This document shows positions 24,829-32,612 of a stretch of DNA of 64,000 bases, in pieces. The stretch is from an uncultured Cocleimonas sp. Lineage in GTDB: Bacteria; Pseudomonadota; Gammaproteobacteria; Thiotrichales; Thiotrichaceae. The stretch lies in assembly GCF_947495625.1 (NCBI RefSeq), contig NZ_CANLZW010000026.1:1-64000 (forward strand), in the 5' to 3' direction. Every line of letters starts with the position of its first letter. The first letter of the stretch is position 1. The position numbers and the translations under genes were made by a program. The notes under the pieces were generated by a model, which was not told where the DNA came from, searched no databases, and saw only the letters and a list, made by a program, of their open reading frames with translations.

Positions 24829-24886
24829 AGATTTTTTAAACAACAAAAGCGTAATATCATTCATAAGTAGGGGGGGCTTTCATTTT
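24829..24886 (+). repeat. Right part of the split medium G6 repeat
   Basis: GATTTTTTAAACAACAAAAGC, GTAATATCATTC, ATAAGTAGGGGGGG, CTTTC. With 24382-24416 it reconstitutes one medium-form copy. The 720-bp gap 24379-25098 is otherwise the insertion element plus the dddL promoter. Confidence 0.8.
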
Positions 24887-24986
24887 TGATTAAATGTCAT
24901 CTGACATTGCTTTCAATGTGAACCATTCTAATCGACCCATCGATTAAACCTCTTAGATTAAAATATGAATCAACTCTATCTTGTGA

Positions 24987-25015
24987 TTGATTAAACTAGA
25001 CGATCGGTCTAATAT
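24987..25015 (+). promoter_or_regulatory. dddL promoter with embedded TetR-type operator
   Basis: TTGATT (24987-24992), a 17-bp spacer, and TAATAT (25010-25015) make a good sigma-70 promoter. The palindrome TAGACGATCGGTCTA (24997-25011) fills the spacer, so a bound repressor would block RNA polymerase. AcuR, a TetR repressor released by acrylate, controls dddL in Rhodobacter; no such regulator gene is in this window. Confidence 0.75.
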
Positions 25016-25098
25016 TGTATTCGAGAGAACTTTGAATAAATATAATCTCCCATATCCAGCAACAGGTCGAGTGGATTCGAAAATAGAGCACATGAATT

Positions 25099-25782
25099 AT
25101 GAATAATAATCACTTGAATGATTGTCCTGATTGGCGTTATCTACTTATGGAGTGTTACGAACTCTATCGTCATCTTGATTCTGGTGGCAGCGATCTTATT
25201 CGATCACATCAGCGCAAAGTACGTGAGGCCATAAGCCGCACGATGAAGGCTAATCCGGAAATTACGATTGATAACATTGCGGATAAACCAGTCACCAAAC
25301 ACCTAAAACGCGCATTAGATGAGGGAAAGATCCACTCTCATTTTTCAGTCATTCGCTCGTTTGAATCAATTTCTGATAGATTGAACTGGCAATACGGTTA
25401 TGAAAAAATGCCGCGTGCATTAGAAAATAAATATGCCTATGCTGAAATCTGTGGGCCTCATGGTCCTGTTATTTCTGACGAGGTTATTTTAGGTGTGGTG
25501 TTATTTGCGCCTGGCTGTGTTTATCCGTCCCACGCGCACGATGGCATTACCGAGAGTTACATTTGCCTATCAGGCTCAGTCTCGGAAAATCATCAAGGTG
25601 TTTATTCTCCTGGCTCAATGATTTTTAATCCGCCTTCTCATACGCATCGCATTACTGTATCCAGACTAGAGCCGGCGTTGTTGTTATATGCATGGGTGGG
25701 AGAGCAGGATAATTTAAAAAAACAAGAGATGGTATTCAGCCGAAAAAAACAAGATAAGAAATTAAAACCATCAGATAAGTAA
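25099..25782 (+). CDS. dddL: DMSP lyase DddL (dimethylpropiothetin dethiomethylase)
   Basis: A 227-aa protein with a helical N-terminal part (ECYELYRHLDSGGSDLIRSH, residues 18-37) and a C-terminal cupin. The metal and catalytic residues expected for cupin DMSP lyases are visible: H145 and H147 (YPSHAHDG), E152, Y154 and H183 (SHTHRIT), with SENHQGVYSPGSMIFNPP between. It would cleave dimethylsulfoniopropionate to dimethyl sulfide and acrylate. Similarity to alphaproteobacterial DddL is high by motif memory (SGGSxxIRSH, YGYxKxPRxLxxKYAYxEIxGPxGP). Expression is probably induced via the operator in its promoter. An acrylate-processing acuI is not in the window. Confidence 0.9.
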   Translation: MNNNHLNDCPDWRYLLMECYELYRHLDSGGSDLIRSHQRKVREAISRTMKANPEITIDNIADKPVTKHLKRALDEGKIHSHFSVIRSFESISDRLNWQYGYEKMPRALENKYAYAEICGPHGPVISDEVILGVVLFAPGCVYPSHAHDGITESYICLSGSVSENHQGVYSPGSMIFNPPSHTHRITVSRLEPALLLYAWVGEQDNLKKQEMVFSRKKQDKKLKPSDK

Positions 25783-25895
25783 ATATTATGGTTAATAGCA
25801 GTACATACGGTCATTTTTTGGTAACAGACGGTATTGAAGGTATAAACTGGCTATAATAACATGATAGGACAGAATTTTAATTTAAAAATAAAAAT

Positions 25896-26666
25896 ATGAA
25901 ATTACTAATATTTTCTGTTATTTCGCTATTTGTGATAATGGGAGCCTTTGCGACAGAGAGAGAATTTACCATAGTAGGTAACTCATACCCCCCGTATTCC
26001 TATTTAAAAGATGGGAAATTTGAAGGCATGGATGTAGATACCATTAAAGCTGCTTTTAAAAAGTTAAATATCAAGCCAGTATTTAAAGTTAGGCCATGGG
26101 CAAGAGCAATGGCAGAAGTTAAAAGTGGCGAGTCTGATACAATATTTCCTCTTTTCAAAACGAAAGAAAGGGAAGCGTTTCTAGAATTTCCAGTTATCCC
26201 TTTGAGCTACGAAAAGAATATTTTAGTTGTTAATGGTGATAGCAATAAAACGGCTAAAAAAATTATAGATATTAAAGGCTGGAGTATTGGTGTAGCTGTA
26301 GAAAATTCTTATGGTAAAACGTTTGATGAGTATAAGGATATTGAGCGCATTGAAGCTATTAACAATGAACGTCTGGTACTTCAACTGAACGCTAAGAACA
26401 GGATGGATGCGATTATTATCAATGAATTAGTATTCGATAATCTTGTTAATGAATACATCTTAAGCGGAAAAATTAAAAGAGCGAATTTCAGAAAACTAGA
26501 ATATGTAGTGAATAAAGCTCCATTGTATATAGGCTTCTCAAAAAATAGCGGCATCAATTATAAACTTGTCGCAGAGAAATTTAGTGACGCCATGCTGCAA
26601 TTACATAAAGAAGGCGTAATCGAAGAAATCACTAATCGTCACATGCATCAGGTATCTCTACAATAA
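25896..26666 (+). CDS. Periplasmic solute-binding protein, family 3 (paralogue 2)
   Basis: A 256-aa protein with a signal peptide (to about GAFATE) and an SBP_bac_3 domain (YPPYSYLKDGKFEGMDVD, WARAMAEVKSGESDTIF, GWSIGVAVENSYGK). It is closely related to the protein at 23590 along the full length, so a tandem duplication now has dddL and an insertion element between the copies. It starts 113 bp after dddL and may be cotranscribed with it. No transporter membrane subunits are nearby. The ligand is unknown. Confidence 0.82.
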   Translation: MKLLIFSVISLFVIMGAFATEREFTIVGNSYPPYSYLKDGKFEGMDVDTIKAAFKKLNIKPVFKVRPWARAMAEVKSGESDTIFPLFKTKEREAFLEFPVIPLSYEKNILVVNGDSNKTAKKIIDIKGWSIGVAVENSYGKTFDEYKDIERIEAINNERLVLQLNAKNRMDAIIINELVFDNLVNEYILSGKIKRANFRKLEYVVNKAPLYIGFSKNSGINYKLVAEKFSDAMLQLHKEGVIEEITNRHMHQVSLQ

Positions 26667-26687
26667 ACGCCTGTCTCTGAATTCACC

Positions 26688-26720
26688 GAAAAAGTGCCTT
26701 AAAGTAGGGGGGTGACTAAA
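26688..26720 (+). repeat. Intergenic G6 repeat, short form
   Basis: AAAAAGTGCC, TTAAAGTAGGGGGGTGAC, TAAAA, 21 bp beyond the second binding-protein stop. The rest of the 256-bp gap to 26922 is AT-rich without a recognisable feature. Confidence 0.85.
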
Positions 26721-26922
26721 ATTAATAGCTATAATTTAACCATTTCTCGAGACTGTATTAAAAATAGTCGAAATCTTTCCACCAAAAAAATACCAATTAA
26801 ACCAAAACAATCATCACATACTCAAATTCCTTATTCATTTTATATTAAAGCATTGTGAAATATACTTGCGGATTAAAAAGATTTCTCATCCAACGAAACT
26901 TAATTAATCGCGTTAAATATAA

Positions 26923-27225
26923 ATGAACAAAACTAGTACTAAAAATAAAATAGACTTTACTATCTTACGCTGGGCCGCCTTATTCGAAGGTTCTTCTTTA
27001 TTGCTTCTATTATTTGTTGCAATGCCATTGAAATATTATGCGGGGATGGCTGAAGCGGTAAAAATAATAGGGCCGATTCATGGTGTTTTGTTCTTGGCTT
27101 TTGTTGTTTTACTTTTTTCACATGCAGCGAAAAGAGAATTGGGTCTTGTAAAAACACTGATTGGTTTCTTTGCTTCCTTTATTCCATTCGGTACGTTTAT
27201 CTTTAAGGCAAAAGCACTGGCTTAA
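26923..27225 (+). CDS. DUF3817 small membrane protein
   Basis: A 100-aa protein with three hydrophobic helices; LRWAALFEGSSLLLLLF, GPIHGVLFLAF and the ending FIPFGTFIFKAKAL are typical of DUF3817 (YdzA-like) proteins. Function unknown. Single gene. Confidence 0.85.
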   Translation: MNKTSTKNKIDFTILRWAALFEGSSLLLLLFVAMPLKYYAGMAEAVKIIGPIHGVLFLAFVVLLFSHAAKRELGLVKTLIGFFASFIPFGTFIFKAKALA

Positions 27226-27389
27226 GAATAAAAAATTTGTTTGAAGTTCGTTACTTTCTAGTGATGTTTTAATTCGTAATTTTTGTCATTCTAATCAAAA
27301 TATATTGTTTTGATTTTTTCTTCTGTGGTTGTATAAATTACTTAAGCAGGCAAAAGATTTAGCCTGTCATAACAACTGTTAAACACATT

Positions 27390-27629
27390 ATGCCGGAGAA
27401 AATTAAAGTGGCAAAAGTTAGACAAGATGATTATTACACTAATGATGAGGGGTCTGATTCCTACAGTATGTGGGATATGGATGACGAAATCGGTTTTGAG
27501 AAATTATCTTCGAAAAAACACCAGAAAATTAAATATGACAGGAATGCACGTAGACGTGTTGAAGACTATTTTGAACAAAAAGCGCTTAAACAAAAGACTT
27601 CGGATCTATATGACGAGGTCTATCATTAA
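27390..27629 (+). CDS. Small acidic PA3496-family-like protein
   Basis: A 79-aa soluble, charged protein; the C-terminal RNARRRVEDYFEQKALKQ resembles the RRxIEDYLExKxLR segment of the PA3496 family. A GTG at 27408 (73 aa) is an alternative start and has GGAG upstream; the ATG at 27390 lacks one. A strong terminator follows 45 bp after the stop. Function unknown. Confidence 0.65.
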   Translation: MPEKIKVAKVRQDDYYTNDEGSDSYSMWDMDDEIGFEKLSSKKHQKIKYDRNARRRVEDYFEQKALKQKTSDLYDEVYH

Positions 27630-27673
27630 TCTAGTTCACAATTAGTCCAAATTATCCGCAATGGGTAAATGAA

Positions 27674-27718
27674 GCATCTACTAAAAGAGAATCGACTCTT
27701 GTGGTAGATGCTTTTTTT
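27674..27718 (+). terminator. Rho-independent terminator
   Basis: GCATCTAC ... GTAGATGC with an inner AAGAG/CTCTT stem, followed by seven T. It closes the transcript of the small PA3496-like gene. Confidence 0.85.
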
Positions 27719-27836
27719 ATTCTTCAGTTATTTATAAAATCCAGATTAGAATAAAAATAAAATTATTAAGCCACTGTAAATACCTTAAGGCCTATTATCT
27801 CCTTTCAAGACACAACTTAAATTATGGGGAATGCTG

Positions 27837-28181
27837 ATGGTTATTGAGAATGGTAACAAAGTACATGTAATTTACAGAGCGCTTTACGATAGCTCAACGC
27901 GGAGACATTTTTTAGGTGAAGTGGTTGCTGCCGATGGTGCTTTATGCCGTCTTGAGGGCTATGTTTTTGTGCTTGATCCTGAGTCAGATTTGTATAAGAA
28001 AAAGCCTGAAAAAAGAATCACAATTATAGATTTAGCCGAAAGTGGTTACATCGTTAATGTTCTTGATAAAAATGTAGTTTTGGCGGATGTCACTTATAAA
28101 TATTTAGAGAATATTGGAAGGGTTGCAACAGACGGTAAAGATTTTATTCTGGATATCAATGAGTTCGGTCCTAAAAGCTGA
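27837..28181 (+). CDS. Hypothetical small protein
   Basis: A 114-aa soluble protein of mostly beta pattern (NKVHVIYRALYDSSTRRHF, residues 5-23; GEVVAADGALCRLEGYVFVLD). No family recognised with confidence. GGGGA lies six bases before the ATG at 27837, better spaced than for the ATG at 27831, so the second start is preferred. It is followed by the longest G6 repeat. Confidence 0.65.
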   Translation: MVIENGNKVHVIYRALYDSSTRRHFLGEVVAADGALCRLEGYVFVLDPESDLYKKKPEKRITIIDLAESGYIVNVLDKNVVLADVTYKYLENIGRVATDGKDFILDINEFGPKS

Positions 28182-28228
28182 TAGTTTTTTTATGTAGATC
28201 CTTACTTAAATAACATTAAAACAAAGTT

Positions 28229-28440
28229 AAAAAAAGGCCTAGCTCTGCATAAATTCTATTTACGTTTTTAAACAAGAAAAACGTAATTTCATTCCGCAAA
28301 GCATAAGTTCCTTTAGTCATTTCAAACTACAAAATGAGCCGAGATTTATCGAGACAAAAGCATTGCTGTTTAATGCTTACCCAAAGGGAAGGGGCAGCCG
28401 CATAAAAGTCACTTAAAAGTAGGGGGGTGACTTTAGTTTT
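28229..28440 (+). repeat. Intergenic G6 repeat, longest form
   Basis: About 212 bp: A-rich GGCCTAGCTCTGCATAAATT, hairpin TTTACGTTTTT...AAAAACGTAA, TTTCATTCCGCAAAGCATAAG, TTCCTTTAGTCATTTC, a unique insert (28331-28400, AGCCGAGATTTATCGAG...), then AAAAGTCACTTAAAAGTAGG and GGGGTGACTTT. The terminal AAAAGTCAC/GTGACTTT arms are perfectly complementary. It shares its inner part with 47493-47635. Confidence 0.85.
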
Positions 28441-28455
28441 AAGTACTTTTTTAGA

Positions 28456-30627
28456 TTAGTGAATCTCAAGCCTTTCAGGTTTGTTTAGATGATATCCCTG
28501 AGCAAAATCTACGCCAATTTCTGATATCTTGTTTAAGATTTCTGCATCCTCTACAAATTCCGCAACCGTTTGAATAGACATGGCTTTTGCGGCATCTGTA
28601 ATCGACCTGACAACGATCTGATCAATTTCATTGTTACAAATATCGCGGATAAAAGAGCCATCTATCTTCAAGTATTTTACAGGCAGGTTTTTTAGATAAC
28701 CGAACGATGATACGCCTGTTCCGAAATCATCTAATGCGAAACTCACACCATATTGTGAAGCATTATTCATAAAGCGTATGCATTTGGTTAGATTGGTAAT
28801 CGCCACTGTTTCGGTTATTTCCAGACACAGACTTTTGGCTTCTTCCGGATGCGCTGAGATCATTTCGTAGAGTTGTTTTCTGGCGCCATCATCACTGAGT
28901 GTTATTCCAGAGAGATTTACATTCACATCTATATTTTTGCAGTGTTTTATATATTCTAATGAGTTTTTGAGCACCCACAAATCGATCGCTGCGATTTTTC
29001 CGTAACGTTCAGCAGCAGGAAGAAATGCATTTGGCATAATGATTTTGTTGTTATGCTCCATACGCAATAGGATTTCTATGTGGTCTTTTTCATTCTCTGA
29101 TATGGCTTTAATCTGTTGTTGAAACAGAACAAACTTGTATGTGTTGTCGAAAACAGAGAGTGATTTATTGACATAATTTATGTAGTTAATTTGCCGTGTT
29201 GGATCAATTTTCGAGGCGTTTTCTGGAACTTCCTGAGCCAGAGTTACCTGATTGCGTCCGTTGTTTTTTGAAAGCATACAGGCGTCATCTGCTCTAAAAA
29301 ATACAAGGTCTGCATCTTTGTCTTTGGGTTTAATTGAAGCGACGCCGAGGCTGATACCAATGGTAAATATATTTTCTTCCCACTGGAATCGTAAACGCTC
29401 TACTTTTTCTCGAATTCTTTCAGCTAATTCCATGGCGTATTTGGTTTCACAGCGTCTGGTGATAATACAAAATTCATCTCCACCCACTCTAGCTAAATGA
29501 TCTGATTCGCGTATTTCTTGCTGCATCATGCCTGAAATTTGTTTTAGCAGGGCATCACCCGCTAAATGTCCACCGAGGTCATTGACGTACTTGAAACGAT
29601 CTAAATCCATATAGATTAAGGCATGGTTGTTAGATTTGTTTTTTATAACAATGTGGTCAAGTATCTTTTCAAAGCCGCTTCGGTTTAAGCACTGGGTCAG
29701 GTGATCATGTGTAGCTTGCCAAGCTAGCGTTTGTTCCATCTCATACGTTTCAGTAATATCGTGGAAAGTAATGACAAAATAGAAATCACCTCCAATTTGA
29801 CTTTGCCTTCTGTCTTTGATTTTTTGTACATTAATTTCACAAACGCTGGTTTTGCCACTTTCCGTTTTAAATACAATAGGTTCTTTAGGCGACCAGGTTG
29901 TACTTTTCATTGCGTAATTTTCTAATTTACGGGTGATATCTTCGCTCAGATCGATATTAAAAAGTCGAAAATATTCATAGTACTTTTTATCAAATTTCGC
30001 ATTGTTTTCAACATCCATATAGACATAGGCTGAATCATTGGCAAAAAAGATTTTTTTATTGATGTTAATGGCGATTACACCGTCTTTTATTGCGCCTAAA
30101 ATTGTCTCAAACTTTTGCTTATCAAGTCGTAATGCGCTTGATATTTCGTGGATTTTATTTCGTTGTTTAGTGTTTAATTCAAACTGTTTACGACTGAGGT
30201 AGGCAATACAAAAACGAAGTATAGGCGGAATTAAAGCCTGTATTAGGCTTTGATCGAAAGCCTTTAATCGTCTCTCTAATAAAATATAGCCAAAATTTTT
30301 GATGCCGAAACTATAGAAGAAACTGCCGTTGTGTTCGATCTCTTCGATATAGCCATTTTCTGTAGGTAAATGATTAACGCAATAGCGTTCAAGTTTTGGG
30401 TTTTCAGCAATAATATCTTTTGCAGATAATGGAATACAAAATGTCTTTTTGCGAATACCTACATGTTTATTACTTTTCTGAAAGAAGTGAATTCGCTTCA
30501 AATTAAGCGTCTTGATTGCTTTAAACGAAAATTCTTTTAGCAACGCTTCAGGGCTGGTATGAGTCCCGATTGACATCAACAACTCATGTTGTAGAGAGAT
30601 CAGATTTTCCGGTTCGCAGAGAATCAT
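28456..30627 (-). CDS. Cyclic-di-GMP signalling protein: PAS-GGDEF-EAL
   Basis: A 723-aa protein. An N-terminal sensor-like region (1-165), a PAS domain (about 170-300: FETILGAIKDGVIAIN), a GGDEF domain (about 310-460, ARVGGDEFCII with intact GGDEF) and an EAL domain (about 480-715; EILLRM in place of EALLRW, with ENITETVAI-type EITETVAI and the DDFGTGVSSFGYL loop intact). It may therefore make and/or degrade c-di-GMP. There are no membrane helices. It overlaps the upstream FIST gene by 4 bp (ATGA), the typical pairing of a FIST ligand sensor with a c-di-GMP output protein. Confidence 0.9.
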   Translation of the reverse strand: MILCEPENLISLQHELLMSIGTHTSPEALLKEFSFKAIKTLNLKRIHFFQKSNKHVGIRKKTFCIPLSAKDIIAENPKLERYCVNHLPTENGYIEEIEHNGSFFYSFGIKNFGYILLERRLKAFDQSLIQALIPPILRFCIAYLSRKQFELNTKQRNKIHEISSALRLDKQKFETILGAIKDGVIAININKKIFFANDSAYVYMDVENNAKFDKKYYEYFRLFNIDLSEDITRKLENYAMKSTTWSPKEPIVFKTESGKTSVCEINVQKIKDRRQSQIGGDFYFVITFHDITETYEMEQTLAWQATHDHLTQCLNRSGFEKILDHIVIKNKSNNHALIYMDLDRFKYVNDLGGHLAGDALLKQISGMMQQEIRESDHLARVGGDEFCIITRRCETKYAMELAERIREKVERLRFQWEENIFTIGISLGVASIKPKDKDADLVFFRADDACMLSKNNGRNQVTLAQEVPENASKIDPTRQINYINYVNKSLSVFDNTYKFVLFQQQIKAISENEKDHIEILLRMEHNNKIIMPNAFLPAAERYGKIAAIDLWVLKNSLEYIKHCKNIDVNVNLSGITLSDDGARKQLYEMISAHPEEAKSLCLEITETVAITNLTKCIRFMNNASQYGVSFALDDFGTGVSSFGYLKNLPVKYLKIDGSFIRDICNNEIDQIVVRSITDAAKAMSIQTVAEFVEDAEILNKISEIGVDFAQGYHLNKPERLEIH

Positions 30628-31757
30628 TTATAAAACCTCGTGACTACCAGCGACATATTGTGCAAGCGCAATAAACCTGCCTCGTTGGTTACTAGCTCTC
30701 CCAGAGAAGCGGTCCCAATAATTGCTTGTGTGGGTTTTAAAGCCTTTGAAACTCGAGATAGCTCAATGTCGCTGACAGATCCCATGTGTGAGCGTCTACC
30801 AACACAGCTAAAAATAAGTGACAGATTGCTGTTTGTTTTAGTTTCAATGATTGATTTATTAAGGTTCTGATCAACATAATCAAGTAAAGATTCTGGCTCA
30901 CCGGATAGAATGTATATATTGGAAAATTCTGGTATATCGCCCATAAATTCAATGGCATCGTCATGATAACGATAAGGGTCACGTACGATGACTTCTTCGC
31001 CGTAATGTTTTATTCCAATTGGATATTGAGATAATAATTCTTCTATGGGTTTATCTGAAATATCCTCGCTTACCTTGTCTTGAATAAATTTTCGATACTG
31101 TTCTTTTATCGGAAGATAATCTAATGCTATTAAGCGGTTTCCAGAGGCTTGAGTGGCGATGTGCGGTCCAGATAAAGGGGTCCAGCCATGGCAAAGTTGG
31201 TTATCCTGATTTAACGGTAAACTAATCGTTTGTAAGGCATCCTCTACAATTCCATCGTTGGTAAAAATGCAGGGTTCTTTATTATCCTTCAAGTAGCCAG
31301 CGCCACCGCCTGCGTATTTGTAATCAAATTCATTGCGGTAGTAGAGTGCATCTAATGCATCTTCTAAGCATTTAGCCTTTGCATCAACAAAGATAAGACA
31401 AGCTTCAATGTCAGGCGGATTTATGTCTGAATTTGATTCGGTATATAACTCTGATTTTTTATTGCTGATATCCAGAAAAGTTCTAACTTGAATTGGGTAG
31501 TATGTCGCAATCACTAATGCCGCATCACTGTAATAGCTGTCGTCATAGATTATTTCTGGAAAAATAGCGCCAGATACTGATATATCTAGTGTTTTTAAGT
31601 AATCACTTAATGTATTCATCTCAGGCATATAGCCCGCACTTATGACAAGTGTAACGCCTTTTGCTCCTGATTCTTTTGCATTGTTTATCAAAAAAGAAAT
31701 GTGTTCAGTGGTTCTTATCTGATTATCAAAACTCACTGAAAATTTTTTGTTGTACAT
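30624..31757 (-). CDS. FIST-domain sensory protein
   Basis: A 377-aa protein from MYNKKFSVSF, with a FIST_N domain (AKGVTLVISAGYMPEMNTLS..., about 20-200, including YAGGGAGYLKDN) and a FIST_C domain (about 210-370, LSLIFSCVGRRSHMGSV and IIGTASLGELVTNEAGLLRLHN). FIST proteins are predicted to bind small ligands such as amino acids and to feed two-component or c-di-GMP output proteins. The open frame runs 70 codons further (to 31967) but that part translates a 10-bp tandem repeat (NHNQSQSITINHNQSQ) and is unlikely to be coding. It is translationally coupled to the GGDEF/EAL gene. Confidence 0.85.
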   Translation of the reverse strand: MYNKKFSVSFDNQIRTTEHISFLINNAKESGAKGVTLVISAGYMPEMNTLSDYLKTLDISVSGAIFPEIIYDDSYYSDAALVIATYYPIQVRTFLDISNKKSELYTESNSDINPPDIEACLIFVDAKAKCLEDALDALYYRNEFDYKYAGGGAGYLKDNKEPCIFTNDGIVEDALQTISLPLNQDNQLCHGWTPLSGPHIATQASGNRLIALDYLPIKEQYRKFIQDKVSEDISDKPIEELLSQYPIGIKHYGEEVIVRDPYRYHDDAIEFMGDIPEFSNIYILSGEPESLLDYVDQNLNKSIIETKTNSNLSLIFSCVGRRSHMGSVSDIELSRVSKALKPTQAIIGTASLGELVTNEAGLLRLHNMSLVVTRFYK

Positions 31758-31780
31758 AAAATGAATAACTTTTTTTATTA

Positions 31781-31850
31781 TATTGTGATTAATTGTGATT
31801 AATTGTGATTGATTGTGATTGATTGTGATTGATTGTGATTGATTGTGATT
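31781..31850. repeat. Seven tandem 10-bp units upstream of the FIST gene
   Basis: Unit GATTGTGATT (first three units TATTGTGATT/AATTGTGATT), seven perfect-length copies ending about 24 bp before the FIST start. The 10-bp period is close to one helical turn. Copy-number change would alter promoter or leader spacing. Confidence 0.9.
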
Positions 31851-32040
31851 GATGGTTAGTTGTATACCGCGTGATAAATCCAAAAAACCTGAATTACTGT
31901 AGCTTGCATAATAGCTAAAATTGGGATTGCCAGTAATAACTTCAGATAGAAGGTTTGTATAAAACATTCTTTGCTATGCAATCCACTTAGCATATAGCGA
32001 TAAATTTATGATTTATTTCTGATTATCTCTGTAGAAATGA

Positions 32041-32076
32041 TAAAAACTACATAAAAGTAGGGGGGTGTACTTTTAT
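32041..32076 (+). repeat. Intergenic G6 repeat, short form
   Basis: AAAAACTACATAAAAGTAGG, GGGGTGTAC, TTTTA; the ends AAAA-x-TAC/GTACTTTT are complementary. It lies between the divergent FIST and 32114 genes, a promoter rather than a 3' position. Confidence 0.85.
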
Positions 32077-32113
32077 CTATCCTATACTCTAATTTTCATC
32101 TTGAGTGTTACTA

Positions 32114-32587
32114 ATGAAGTTACGGATTTCGACGCTATCCCGCATGTTTTCAACACTGTTTATTTTTTCAATGCTCACCGCATTTTCACTATTTGTAACA
32201 ATAGACGTTGCTCATGCTAAAGAACTAAAAAATCAAATTGATACCAAAGCATTAGCCGATAAAATGGTAAACCACTTTATTAAAAAAGAGTTTACCGAGG
32301 GTATGGCACTCGCAAAACCACATTGGCCTTTACCTGAGGTTGAGCTGGATAATCTTATTAAAAAAATAGAAATGCAGTGGCCTGTTGTTGATAGGCGATT
32401 TGGACCGTCCGTGGGACAGGAGATGGTAGATAAACAAAAAATAGGAGATTCTTTTTTGCGTTATTACTATCTACATAAATTCAAAAATCACGCTATCTAC
32501 TGGAAGATTACTTTTTACAAACCTGAAAAAACCTGGGTTGTGAACGGCGTTAGCTTTAAAGACAATTTAGATATTCTGTACAAATAA
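32114..32587 (+). CDS. Secreted hypothetical protein upstream of a TRAP permease
   Basis: A 157-aa protein with a signal peptide (MKLRISTLSRMFSTLFIF... ending VAHA-KE) and a small mixed alpha/beta domain (GMALAKPHWPLPEVELDNL, WPVVDRRFGPSVGQEM, YWKITFYKPEKTWVVNGVSF). No family recognised. The frame opens at GTG 32105, but the ATG at 32114 starts a cleaner signal peptide. It is 25 bp before the fused TRAP permease, so the two are probably cotranscribed; it is far too small to be the usual TAXI-type binding protein. Confidence 0.65.
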   Translation: MKLRISTLSRMFSTLFIFSMLTAFSLFVTIDVAHAKELKNQIDTKALADKMVNHFIKKEFTEGMALAKPHWPLPEVELDNLIKKIEMQWPVVDRRFGPSVGQEMVDKQKIGDSFLRYYYLHKFKNHAIYWKITFYKPEKTWVVNGVSFKDNLDILYK

Positions 32588-32612
32588 ACAATAAAGAACC
32601 GATAAAGAAACG

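Noticed and set aside
31781-31850. Tandem repeat as a CRISPR array or as coding sequence of the FIST gene
   Set aside because: Units are only 10 bp with no spacers, and the extended FIST frame merely translates the repeat; family alignment starts after it.
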